Under the pieces are notes generated by a model. The model saw only the letters and a list, made by a program, of their open reading frames with translations. It ran no database searches and was not told the DNA's origin. From the IMG/VR virus record IMGVR_UViG_3300046007_005129, positions 1 through 29,413 of that record: a stretch of DNA of 29,413 nt; one strand, given 5' to 3'. Shown piece after piece: positions 1 through 7,986 of the stretch. The position numbers were made by a program, and so were the translations under genes. The stretch comes from a virus. Position 1 is the stretch's first letter. Each line of letters opens with the position of its first letter.

Positions 1-532
1 GAATGAAGAATGCCCCGTCTGTTGGATCAAATGGTTGTGTACCACCAGTACGAAACATACCCCAATCAACAATTGCATTAGATGGGCATAATGCGTTGAT
101 GGAAGCTTCGAACTCCGCATATAATACATTTGCTCCAAATACCGGAAACTCTGCATAACTTCGTACGGTTGCACCTCCTGATGTCGTAAGACTACTACCA
201 TTTGTAATCAACCCATTTGGGTTCCACGTCGCTGTGACCGTAGTAGTTGCATAACTATGTTTTCCTGTGTTTTGGGCAGAGTAGTTGAATGTCTCTGAAT
301 CAAGCATATTATCTATTGCTGTGCGCAAACGATAATCTTCATCCGTTTCTGGAGAGTAAAGCGATGGTGTGCCTGTTCGCGCACCTGGATCATTGACTGA
401 AAAAAATCTGACTGCTCCGACATTTGCAGGCGCGCCACCTGCATTTGTTTCTAGTATAACTTTTAATTGATTGCTGCCCGTAACTTCTGCTACTGTTCCC
501 GAAGTATTGCCTTCTATTCTAATACCTGCCAT
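1..532 (-). CDS. Putative virion structural protein, C-terminus outside the window
   Basis: The reading frame starts at ATG 532 (MAGIRIEGNTSG...) and stays open to the window edge, so about 177 residues are visible and the C-terminus is missing. The N-terminal part reads as a short beta-rich module (GTVAEVTGSNQLKVILETN). It is followed by a segment with SPETDEDYRLR, ETFNYSAQNTGKHSY and a run of beta-prone residues. I do not recognise an enzyme motif. The gene lies 13 bases downstream of the large SHAEG-repeat fibre and is co-directional with it, so it most likely belongs to the adhesion or tail-structure block. No SD is visible: the bases before the ATG are AATAAAGAATAAAAT. The structural role is inferred from position and composition only. 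Confidence 0.7.
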   Translation of the reverse strand, partial: MAGIRIEGNTSGTVAEVTGSNQLKVILETNAGGAPANVGAVRFFSVNDPGARTGTPSLYSPETDEDYRLRTAIDNMLDSETFNYSAQNTGKHSYATTTVTATWNPNGLITNGSSLTTSGGATVRSYAEFPVFGANVLYAEFEASINALCPSNAIVDWGMFRTGGTQPFDPTDGAFFI

Positions 533-545
533 ATTTTATTCTTTA

Positions 546-3545
546 TTAATTGTTATTAATTGTGTATCTTACTTTGAACGTTCCATTCAATCTTAATTGC
601 GATAAAGCAACAATATCAAATGATGTATTGTCAATTATATTGTCTGGCATAACCGTTCCATACAATGAAAATATTTGATGTTCCATTGCATTATGATCTG
701 CTGATGCCGTACTCATTATATAAATATGTATGTTTGAGTTATTTGTGACATTTGGAGTAGAAATTGATGCTGTTGCATAATTGCTTCCCGGAGGTGCTCC
801 AAAATCTATTGTTGCTTCGCCTTTAACGATGCTTGATACAGTACCTCGCAATGATCCGGTAATTGCAACACCAGCCGCGGTTGACTTGATGGATGTTTGA
901 ATGCTACCGGTGGCATCCAACATATTGATGGTACCATTCGATACCCAAATGTCTTTCCAGGCCTGTGTTGCAGATCCTAAGCTAAATGATGATGTTACTG
1001 ATCCAGATACTGCTGGTAGAATTGAACCTGACATTAGCAATGAGCCTGATATGGTCACATTACCGGCTGCTGCTACTAGTAGATTGTGTTGTATTGAATT
1101 ATTAGGGTCTCCATCTCCTACAATAAATGCACCTTGATCGGATATAGGTTTATTCCCTATACCCACTACGGATTGGTACCAGCCTAGTGTTTGGACCTCG
1201 TACCCAGCTGCATGAGAGTACTCTCCTATAGTTTTAGACTGAAGACCTTCTGTGTGGGAAGAATTACCTAAGGGCACATCAGCAGTGGGCGGATTTGGAG
1301 TTCCATAAACACCTATTTTTATTCGATTGAAATTCGAAAACGTAGTAACTGTGTTATCGACTAACGTTATTTGCGTTAACGATGATGTAAATGCTGAGGA
1401 TGATACTTCGAATAGGTATGTATTTTGTAGTGTACCGTTAATAGTGTCAAGATCACCACTACTATCAAAAACTACCGCGAAACCACCAGCACCAAAATTC
1501 CCTGTTTGATCACCATATATTGGTTCGAGGTTAATAACGCCGCCGGTTATGTGAGCATTTATTCGATATGCATTGTATCCAGCTGTTGTACCTTCACCTT
1601 CTGCATGTGAGTAAGAGCCATAAGTAGTACCTTGGCCTTCTGCGTGTGAGGCTGCACCGTATGCTTCACCACCGCCTTCTGCATGGGAGTATGGACCATA
1701 TGCCTTGCTTTCGCCTTCTGCATGGGAGTATGGACCATATGCCTCGCTTTTGCCTTCTGCGTGTGAGTATGCACCCTGCGCTGTTGAACTATTACCTTGT
1801 GCATGAGCTGCATATCCTCCCCATACCTGATCTCCGGTGTTGCTAGCAAAATTCGTAATACTACCAATGCTAGCTGTGCTAGTAAGAAAACTAGTGCCAG
1901 TTACATGCACTAGTGTATTTGTTCCGTTGAAAGAACATGAAGCGGCTGTTAAATTGGTATAGGTGTAGATGGCGCCATATTGTGAATCATCTACACCTAT
2001 TAAATTTCCTGCGTCAAATAGTCCAAGTCCGGATAAGTCTCCATATGATGAAGAAATCGTAAATACACCTGATGCGGTCATTGTAGCGTAATAGCCGGAA
2101 GCATTACCGGTGATTGTACTCTCACCTTCTGCATGAGAGTTATTTCCATATGTTGTTGCGGAACTTCCTTCGGCATGGGAGTATAGTCCATATGTTGATG
2201 CACCATTACCTTCTGCATGAGAGTTATTTCCATATGTAATTGTACTACGACCTTCAGTGTGTGACCCCACTGATGTTGCAATTGTGCCCTGACCTTCTGC
2301 ATGAGAGTAATTACCAACTGCCTGTGTATTATATCCTTCTGCATGGGAGTGAGGTCCGGTTGCGGTTGTTTGTTGACCTTCTGCATGGGAGTATGAACCT
2401 GATGCAATCGTGCTGTCACCCTCTGCATGAGAAGCTTCTCCTATTGCTTGTGTAGTTCGTCCTTCAGTGTGGGAGTAGTTTCCAATCGCTTTAGTACCAT
2501 TACCTTCAGCATGAGATCCTATACCAATAGCTTGAGATACTCGTCCTTCAGCGTGAGAGTATTGGCCAAAAGTTTGAGTTTGTTGTCCTTCTGCATGAGA
2601 GAAGTCTGCTACTGCATTTGTGTAAAATCCTTCGGCATGTCCTGCGGTCGCAGTACTACTACCCCCACCTGCCCAACTACTATAAGGATAATCCAAACTA
2701 CCAAATACCAGTTTAATATCGGTTATTGATGTATTAGTTAACGTGATAGTGGTAGTTGAACCATTCCATATGGAACTACTAACTATGAATGAAGTGTTAT
2801 CCGGATATGCGTTGCTATCATAATATAAACGATCTCCAGCTTCAAATACAGTAGTTAAATCTTGGTTCATTACTATAACGCCGGCGGTTATTGCGTTAAC
2901 ATTATACAATGTGTTAGTAAAAGTAGCAGATCCAGAACCTTCTGCGTGTGAGTATGGCCCCGTCGCAAGAACGTCCCTCCCTTGTGCTTGAGAGAATGTT
3001 CCGTCAGCTGATCCGCCTAACGATTGACTTAATTGCCCTGCTAAAGTTAATACTGAGCCGTTAAATGTTAAATTTGTTTCGCCGTTAATCGTACCGGTAC
3101 CGGTGGCAGTTAGTATGTTGTTGTTAGTGTTGTTTGTAATTGAACTATTTATTCCGGTGGCATCAGCTGCAATTGTTGCAAACGATGAACTTAATGCTTG
3201 TGATGCAAAAGATGCAGTTGCGTTAAGTATACCCGTATTAGCGCCTGCTACTGTATAAGTTAGTGGTGCTCCTGTATGGATAGCTATTGGGGCTGGGTTA
3301 TTTATAGAGGAGGAGGTGCCTGACTCCACCATTGTTAATGCAAATGATCTTGTATCTGCAGTAGTTAGAATTTGTATTGCAGATTTAGATGCACTAGTTG
3401 CAAAAGATGCACTAACTGCTTGGGTTGCATATGATGCGGTTCCAAATAACGATGATGTTATTCCTCCGGTTACGCGTAGCGATCCGGTGACTTCTGAGTT
3501 CCCTGTAGAAAGGAAACCGTTGCGTATTTTAAATTCGTTTGGCAT
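546..3545 (-). CDS. Large trimeric-type tail fibre / adhesin with SH(A/T)EG head repeats
   Basis: This 999-residue protein starts at ATG 3545. Residues 1-130 hold a phage-fibre N-terminus with ASYATQAVSASFATSASK-type repeats. From about residue 199 there are 19 copies of SH(A/T)EG spaced about 13-14 residues apart. This resembles the YadA/hemagglutinin head repeat that folds into a trimeric left-handed beta-roll. The repeats form three blocks (about 316-474, 581-652 and 763-781, with one isolated copy at 199), separated by three non-repeat modules of about 100 residues. Residues 890-999 form a distinct C-terminal domain ending in a strand-rich FKVRYTINN. By family analogy this is a surface-exposed receptor-binding fibre. 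It is the longest gene of the adhesion block and follows a 74-residue gene by 44 bases. A promoter-like box lies at 3571-3584, and there is no clear SD. Confidence 0.8.
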   Translation of the reverse strand: MPNEFKIRNGFLSTGNSEVTGSLRVTGGITSSLFGTASYATQAVSASFATSASKSAIQILTTADTRSFALTMVESGTSSSINNPAPIAIHTGAPLTYTVAGANTGILNATASFASQALSSSFATIAADATGINSSITNNTNNNILTATGTGTINGETNLTFNGSVLTLAGQLSQSLGGSADGTFSQAQGRDVLATGPYSHAEGSGSATFTNTLYNVNAITAGVIVMNQDLTTVFEAGDRLYYDSNAYPDNTSFIVSSSIWNGSTTTITLTNTSITDIKLVFGSLDYPYSSWAGGGSSTATAGHAEGFYTNAVADFSHAEGQQTQTFGQYSHAEGRVSQAIGIGSHAEGNGTKAIGNYSHTEGRTTQAIGEASHAEGDSTIASGSYSHAEGQQTTATGPHSHAEGYNTQAVGNYSHAEGQGTIATSVGSHTEGRSTITYGNNSHAEGNGASTYGLYSHAEGSSATTYGNNSHAEGESTITGNASGYYATMTASGVFTISSSYGDLSGLGLFDAGNLIGVDDSQYGAIYTYTNLTAASCSFNGTNTLVHVTGTSFLTSTASIGSITNFASNTGDQVWGGYAAHAQGNSSTAQGAYSHAEGKSEAYGPYSHAEGESKAYGPYSHAEGGGEAYGAASHAEGQGTTYGSYSHAEGEGTTAGYNAYRINAHITGGVINLEPIYGDQTGNFGAGGFAVVFDSSGDLDTINGTLQNTYLFEVSSSAFTSSLTQITLVDNTVTTFSNFNRIKIGVYGTPNPPTADVPLGNSSHTEGLQSKTIGEYSHAAGYEVQTLGWYQSVVGIGNKPISDQGAFIVGDGDPNNSIQHNLLVAAAGNVTISGSLLMSGSILPAVSGSVTSSFSLGSATQAWKDIWVSNGTINMLDATGSIQTSIKSTAAGVAITGSLRGTVSSIVKGEATIDFGAPPGSNYATASISTPNVTNNSNIHIYIMSTASADHNAMEHQIFSLYGTVMPDNIIDNTSFDIVALSQLRLNGTFKVRYTINNN
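1590..2600 (-). repeat. DNA-level SHAEG repeat array within the fibre gene
   Basis: Degenerate direct repeats of about 39-42 bases each encode one SH(A/T)EG unit; on the plus strand they read as variants of CCTTCTGCATGGGAGTA. Two adjacent units at about 1673-1750 are almost identical over a 39-base period (TGCATGGGAGTATGGACCAT at 1680 and again at 1719). The array is interrupted at about 1812-2114 by a non-repeat module. Such near-identical units could allow unit gain or loss by recombination. Confidence 0.8.
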
Positions 3546-3570
3546 ATCTGTTCACTATCCGAGATTATGT

Positions 3571-3584
3571 TTATTATAAATATG
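3571..3584 (-). promoter_or_regulatory. ATATTTATA box upstream of the SHAEG fibre
   Basis: The coding strand reads CATATTTATAATAA, about 26-39 bases upstream of ATG 3545 and just after the stop of the preceding gene. It belongs to a set of about ten similar boxes in the window. Promoter function is inferred from recurrence and position. Confidence 0.4.
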
Positions 3585-3589
3585 TTGGA

Positions 3590-3814
3590 TTATGATTCTG
3601 GGTATATTATTTCGATTTCTGTTGGTTCGCCAAGATATTTGATTGTTACTTCATCTGATATGATGAAGATACGTCCTTCGTTTTCTTGGGCTTCTGTGTA
3701 CGTGCGAGTAACTGCTTCTGGGTTAACGGGGATTCCTTCGCCTTTGTTTATTAAGTCGATAGCTTGATGTGCTTCTTGCTCGGTTATGAATATGTGTACT
3801 TTAATAGATGCCAT
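3590..3814 (-). CDS. Small hypothetical protein (74 residues)
   Basis: The protein begins MASIKVHIFITEQEAHQAID and is acidic towards its C-terminus. The sequence predicts a mixed alpha/beta fold, with a first strand (KVHIFI), a helix (EQEAHQAIDLINKGEG) and further strands (RIFIISDEVTIKYL, EIEIIYPE). I do not recognise the family. It overlaps the 3' end of the arabinofuranosidase-like gene by 14 bases (3801-3814), which suggests translational coupling within the accessory adhesion cassette. A cytoplasmic role, for example as a chaperone or assembly factor for the fibre proteins on either side, is possible but only suggested by position. Confidence 0.65.
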   Translation of the reverse strand: MASIKVHIFITEQEAHQAIDLINKGEGIPVNPEAVTRTYTEAQENEGRIFIISDEVTIKYLGEPTEIEIIYPES

Positions 3815-4619
3815 AGTATGCGTTTATGTTTGTTTCAATAGCTGTTCTTATTGGTGAATTATCAAAAAATATTAACTCTAACAATCCGTCATAACCACCA
3901 ACACCCGAAGCCGTTCTTTCTGTCTCAAAATTTGTCCACCCTGTAAAATCTAAACCCTCGCATGAAAAAGTTTTAAATCCATTTGCATTTGTCCAGATAA
4001 TACCTCTATTATTTCCTCCAGTGTATAGTACAGAATTTATATAAAAAGTTGGCGTGCCTACATTTTGCCAAGAAGCGGCAGAATTTCCACTTTGAGAAAG
4101 AAGTAAAAAATCTAAATTTGAAGCTTCTGAAAGCAATGTTCGTGCGCTTGATGTTGTTAAATTATAAACAGCAAACATTGAAATACCCGTTGTTAACGAG
4201 TTTGATTTTGTGAAACATTGATTTGCACTTAATTGTCTAATTTGAGGAAACGCACCAACGATATCAAGTGTTCCCGAATTGACTATCCTTGGCTGATTGG
4301 CTGCTGTTAATTGCGTGAAATTATCAGTATTTCCAGATTGGTCATACCAAGTAGTTACAAAACCATTTCCCGCGCCAACGAAGGAAAGCAAAGCAGCCGT
4401 ATCTAAATCATTACCACTAAAACCTATGTCTTGCTCCGCATTATCACTTGACCTCCGGACACGCATACAAGCACCCGTGTAAGCTGTCCGAAGTTTACGA
4501 ACGGAATAAGCAGCCGTAGCAGGGTACAAGTCTAATAGCAATGAAGGTGGTATTATCACAGGTGGTGTACCTATAATATTTCCTCCTCTCATTGTTATAT
4601 ATCTACCTGCGATGCTCAT
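3801..4619 (-). CDS. Arabinofuranosidase-B-like / concanavalin-like carbohydrate-binding structural protein
   Basis: This 272-residue protein has a short variable N-terminus (MSIAGRYITMRGGNIIGTPP). Residues 37-67 contain AYSVRKLRTAYTGACMRVRR and SSDNAEQDIGF, and residues 86-97 contain GFVTTWYDQSGN. These are hallmark strings of the alpha-L-arabinofuranosidase B catalytic-like (concanavalin-type) fold found in many phage structural proteins. The remainder (IRQLSANQCF, NNRGIIWTNANGF, ELIFFDNSPIRTAIETNINAYYG) fits a laminin-G-like sandwich with the usual C-terminal helix. I infer that it binds or cleaves host surface glycan as an accessory adhesin. I cannot tell whether the catalytic carboxylates are kept. 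No SD is seen before ATG 4619. Confidence 0.65.
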   Translation of the reverse strand: MSIAGRYITMRGGNIIGTPPVIIPPSLLLDLYPATAAYSVRKLRTAYTGACMRVRRSSDNAEQDIGFSGNDLDTAALLSFVGAGNGFVTTWYDQSGNTDNFTQLTAANQPRIVNSGTLDIVGAFPQIRQLSANQCFTKSNSLTTGISMFAVYNLTTSSARTLLSEASNLDFLLLSQSGNSAASWQNVGTPTFYINSVLYTGGNNRGIIWTNANGFKTFSCEGLDFTGWTNFETERTASGVGGYDGLLELIFFDNSPIRTAIETNINAYYGIY

Positions 4620-4661
4620 TTATAAGTTGTACTTAGGATTAGTTATAATGTAACGATTTAT

Positions 4662-4898
4662 TTATACCTCAAACTGCTTTAACCATTCAACTACCATCGG
4701 CTCAACGTCCGAATCTTCCCACGTTTCGATATATGGCATATCCTCAGCACGCACTCCAAATAATGCGCTTTCCGTAGTTAGCAAGATGTCAACAGACAAG
4801 GTTTTACTTATCGCCTTGTCGCCTATCGTGTCAAGGTATATGCTTATTGTAGGATTTTCAATCTCTACGTTGAATTGTTCAAATTTATAAGTTGCCAT
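4662..4898 (-). CDS. Small hypothetical protein (78 residues)
   Basis: The protein begins MATYKFEQFNVEIENPTISI and continues with beta-prone segments and an acidic C-terminus (YIETWEDSDVEPMVVEWLKQFEV). No family is recognised and there is no membrane segment or signal peptide. The gene lies between two putative receptor-binding proteins, 6 bases after the DUF1566-like gene and 42 bases before the arabinofuranosidase-like gene. It may be a small partner or assembly protein of this cassette. The start is the only ATG near the open frame's 5' end, and no SD is seen. Confidence 0.6.
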   Translation of the reverse strand: MATYKFEQFNVEIENPTISIYLDTIGDKAISKTLSVDILLTTESALFGVRAEDMPYIETWEDSDVEPMVVEWLKQFEV

Positions 4899-4904
4899 AA
4901 TTTT

Positions 4905-5546
4905 TTATGTTAAAGTTGTTCCTGTTACTGTGAAGGTTCTGCAAGGTATGTATTGCACCACAGTTGCTAATGTTTTAGCTCTTTGCAAATATGATGCGTG
5001 TGTTATTGTTTGAGCGTTTAATGATGATACGGTTATAGTTGTTGATGTCCATAATTCCCAAGTTGTGGATATACTAAACGGAGCATAATTTAACCTAGTT
5101 GTTAGGTTCCAATTTAATGTATTATTTAACTCATTAAAATTTGGCAGTCTCCATCCACTTGTAAAAGTTCCAATGCTAACAGCTAAAGCTCCATCAATAG
5201 CGTCATTCCAACTTACATTTATTCCATTAAAAGTTCTTCTATACCCCAACACATTACTCCCATTATAAGTTGACCAATCAATTACAATGTTATTAGTATA
5301 TGTCTGACCGCCTAACTCATCCGTGAATCTGTTCGTGTTTCCAAATGGGTTGTTACTTGCAAGTACAGTAAATGAAGTTGCTCTACCAGCTTCTAAATCA
5401 CCGTCATCACCTGTACGGTAAGATGTAGTCTGCCCTGTCTTCATTAAAGTAGCCGTTGGAAGTGTAACCGAGGGAGGGTTAGGTGAGGATAATACGCTAT
5501 TTAATTTACCACCCGTTATATTCACATTTTTTAATACTATTCCCAT
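4905..5546 (-). CDS. DUF1566 / Lcl C-terminal-like domain adhesin
   Basis: This 213-residue protein opens with a short adapter (MGIVLKNVNITGGKLNSVLS) and a proline-rich linker. The domain has a conserved FxD..GGQTYTNNIVIDW start, a Trp-Asn-Asp-Ala stretch (VSWNDAIDGA, 111-120), the hallmark GWRLPNFNEL (131-140) and LWTSTT (165-170). This pattern matches the DUF1566/Legionella collagen-like C-terminal domain, a C-type-lectin-type fold used in surface adhesins and sometimes diversified by retroelements. It follows the 811-residue fibre with a 4-base gap. I infer a role as receptor-binding tip or accessory adhesin. No reverse transcriptase is present in the window, so diversification is not indicated. 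Confidence 0.65.
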   Translation of the reverse strand: MGIVLKNVNITGGKLNSVLSSPNPPSVTLPTATLMKTGQTTSYRTGDDGDLEAGRATSFTVLASNNPFGNTNRFTDELGGQTYTNNIVIDWSTYNGSNVLGYRRTFNGINVSWNDAIDGALAVSIGTFTSGWRLPNFNELNNTLNWNLTTRLNYAPFSISTTWELWTSTTITVSSLNAQTITHASYLQRAKTLATVVQYIPCRTFTVTGTTLT

Positions 5547-5550
5547 AACT

Positions 5551-7986
5551 TTACAATATGTTTAAAGTTGTTTTAACTTGCCATCCTGTTGTTAAAGATG
5601 CAGATACTGCTATGCGAGCTACACTACCTGTCATTACAACATCAAATGCAATTTGAGATGTATCTCCAATATCTGTGGTTGTGGTCTCTGCATAACTTGC
5701 AGTTCCATTTCTCCACACAGACATTACTTGTCCTGCCCTAGCATTTGATGATGATATTGCAGTATAATTTACGAATGCTCCGGAGTATGATCCTGTTTGT
5801 ATATCATATATAGTTTGATAGCTAGCAGTTGCTAGGATTGAGATCTGTTGTGTTGAAAAAATAGAGGAAGATACCCCATACATGATATTTCCATTATCTT
5901 CTACACTAAATATAGAATTTGATCCTGTATCATATATTTGCAGGAGTGATCCTGTTGTGGAATTTTCCACCACAAATAGTTGTCCTGCTGACCCTGATAC
6001 TATAAGTAATGGTTCATTTGGGTCGTCTTGGTCTATTACTGATAACAGCTCACCTATGCTTCCGGTTACTAGGAATAATGGTTGTGCTGAACCTGAACCT
6101 TGTACTCTTAAAGTACCTGATCCTGTGGTAGTGAAAGTTGTTTGTCCTGCTACTTTGAAAGAACCTGTTATCTCTACACTGCTATCTCTTGTAATTGGGT
6201 TTGAACCTGACCACTTAGAAGATACAATCCCAGTTAATTGAGAACCATCTCCAATGAATGAACCTGTGAATGAACCCGTAAATGAACCGTTTCCACTTGC
6301 AGCAAATGAAGCGCTAGTAGCAAATGATGCACTAACCGCTTGTAATACATATGATGCAGTTGAAGCTAATACCGGCGTACCATTCTCCCATGTTCCTGAG
6401 TTATAAACAAGCGATTGTCCATTACTAGGAGTAGTAATCGTTACATCAGATAAATCATTTAGATTTTGTGCAACTGCACCAGCGCCAGATGAACCACCGG
6501 CAATGTTTCTAAAAATACCACTATTAATGACTCTGTTGTTACTGGTATCGGCGATGTTGTTAGTTTGCCCTTTTAATACCAAATAACCTATGAATATCAA
6601 CGAGTTGGCAGTGAAATCACCTTCTGTGAAACTATCAGTGGCTAAATACTGTAAAGCATTTAATAAAGTAGTATAGGTAGTTTGGCCGTAGTATACTGTT
6701 GATCTTCCAGATACTGGATTAAAGAATACACGTTGGATTTGCCAATCGCCCGATGCCATTGTGTTCAATACGCCGGTACCGTCATCCCAATAATCGGGAT
6801 CAATTGTTGTATAGAATGCGCCACCATTGTTATCTAAACGAATCCCCGATCCGGATCTATATGCTCTGGCAATCGATGCAGTGGGTGTTGCAGCACCATT
6901 GTAGTGTGATGGGCTGTTTGGATCTTGTGAATAAAACCCTCCTAAGGTAAAAGCAGTACCACTGCCTACTCCAAAACTCAAGCTTCCTGGATGGGCTTGT
7001 ATTGAGAAGCCACTAACCTTTAGTGGTCCAAATGCTCGGACGAATGCGCTTTGTTGTGAATCACTATCGTATGTAGTTTGAACATTGCTCCCAATTCCAG
7101 TAATTGAAATGTAGTTTGGATGGGTAACACGCCCTAACGGAATTGCTTGTTCATACTGTGTTTGATCAAAAAAGTTAGTTTGCTGATGTATTGTCCCTGC
7201 ACTGTCAACGTATATGTATGTGTTTTGTGATGATGTTAAATATGTTGCTGATGCTGAATAATTAGCCCACGCTACATATGTAAATAAAGGGTTAATTTCT
7301 TTAGTAAATGTTGCATTAGGATCTAAAATAACACCAGAACCGGATGATACATAAATCATCGACCCACTACTTGTTATCTTACCTCCATATAAAAGACCAC
7401 TACTTATTCCACCTTCTAACCACTTAAACTTAACTAAATTACCATCTTGTCGATAATATAAATCATAGCCTTGTTCTGTGTTAGATGCAGATGTAAATAG
7501 GAATGATGCTGTTTCGTTTGTATTGCCAGGATCTTGTGCTGGGTCTAATCGGAATGTTCCTGCTAACGTTAGATCGGCAAGTGCATTCATTGATCCGGAT
7601 ACATAAATCGAACCAGATAAATTTGTTTGACCTAGTAAGTTGTTAGTACCAATTTGTGTGGTTGAACCGGTTATGTTTAGTGACCCGGTAATAGTTTGAT
7701 TTCCGATAAATACGTTCGACCCGGTGGTTGCAAATGATCCGGTATTAAATGATTGAGTCGGCAATCCTGTTAATCCACTACCATTACCAATAAACGATCC
7801 AGTAAACGATCCTGTGGCATATGATGCAGTGAATGCATTGAATGAGCTTGTGGTTACAAATGAACCGGTGTTTATAGTAGTACCGCCACCGCCGCCATTT
7901 AAAGCAAACGATGCGGTTACTGCATAACTTGATGAAATGTTATATAAAGACCCGGTTTGTAATTGTCCTGGTTTAAATTGTCTCAT
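5551..7986 (-). CDS. Tail fibre protein with GSFTGSF / ASFA repeats
   Basis: I chose ATG 7986 (MRQFKPGQLQTGS), giving 811 residues. It overlaps the stop of the gp15-like gene as TAATG and has AAGGTGG at SD distance; a GTG at 7995 is also open. The N-terminus holds low-complexity Ser/Thr/Gly/Ala strings (SSSYAVTASFALN, FTGSFIGNGSGLTGLP). A related copy of GSFTGSFIGDGSQLTG recurs near residue 570, next to ASYVLQAVSASFATSASFAA. Between these lies a larger beta-rich domain with aromatic strings such as YDLYYRQDGNLVKFKW. This composition is typical of long fibres in marine and Bacteroidota T4-like phages. Lying directly after the neck/tail-completion genes, it is probably a tail fibre or collar-attached fibre. 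The precise location in the virion is not known. Confidence 0.75.
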   Translation of the reverse strand: MRQFKPGQLQTGSLYNISSSYAVTASFALNGGGGGTTINTGSFVTTSSFNAFTASYATGSFTGSFIGNGSGLTGLPTQSFNTGSFATTGSNVFIGNQTITGSLNITGSTTQIGTNNLLGQTNLSGSIYVSGSMNALADLTLAGTFRLDPAQDPGNTNETASFLFTSASNTEQGYDLYYRQDGNLVKFKWLEGGISSGLLYGGKITSSGSMIYVSSGSGVILDPNATFTKEINPLFTYVAWANYSASATYLTSSQNTYIYVDSAGTIHQQTNFFDQTQYEQAIPLGRVTHPNYISITGIGSNVQTTYDSDSQQSAFVRAFGPLKVSGFSIQAHPGSLSFGVGSGTAFTLGGFYSQDPNSPSHYNGAATPTASIARAYRSGSGIRLDNNGGAFYTTIDPDYWDDGTGVLNTMASGDWQIQRVFFNPVSGRSTVYYGQTTYTTLLNALQYLATDSFTEGDFTANSLIFIGYLVLKGQTNNIADTSNNRVINSGIFRNIAGGSSGAGAVAQNLNDLSDVTITTPSNGQSLVYNSGTWENGTPVLASTASYVLQAVSASFATSASFAASGNGSFTGSFTGSFIGDGSQLTGIVSSKWSGSNPITRDSSVEITGSFKVAGQTTFTTTGSGTLRVQGSGSAQPLFLVTGSIGELLSVIDQDDPNEPLLIVSGSAGQLFVVENSTTGSLLQIYDTGSNSIFSVEDNGNIMYGVSSSIFSTQQISILATASYQTIYDIQTGSYSGAFVNYTAISSSNARAGQVMSVWRNGTASYAETTTTDIGDTSQIAFDVVMTGSVARIAVSASLTTGWQVKTTLNIL

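Noticed and set aside
1559-2455. Open frames of 66-116 codons on both strands inside the SHAEG array (for example 1559-1867 and 2078-2428).
   Set aside because: They arise from the periodic repeat sequence read in other frames. Their products are repetitive His/Gln/Met-rich strings, and the SHAEG frame is continuous over 999 codons.
1590-2600. CRISPR-like array because of regularly spaced repeats.
   Set aside because: The repeats are in-frame protein-coding units with a 13-14 residue period and no unrelated spacers.
4643-4672. TATAAATA in coding orientation before the arabinofuranosidase-like gene (GAGGTATAAATAAATCG).
   Set aside because: It includes the stop codon of the preceding gene and lies far (about 40 bases) from the start. 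It is a single occurrence in this orientation and may be chance in AT-rich DNA.
4905-5546. Diversity-generating retroelement target, because DUF1566-like domains are frequent targets.
   Set aside because: No reverse transcriptase and no template-like second copy of the 3' end are visible in the window. A retroelement elsewhere in the genome cannot be excluded.
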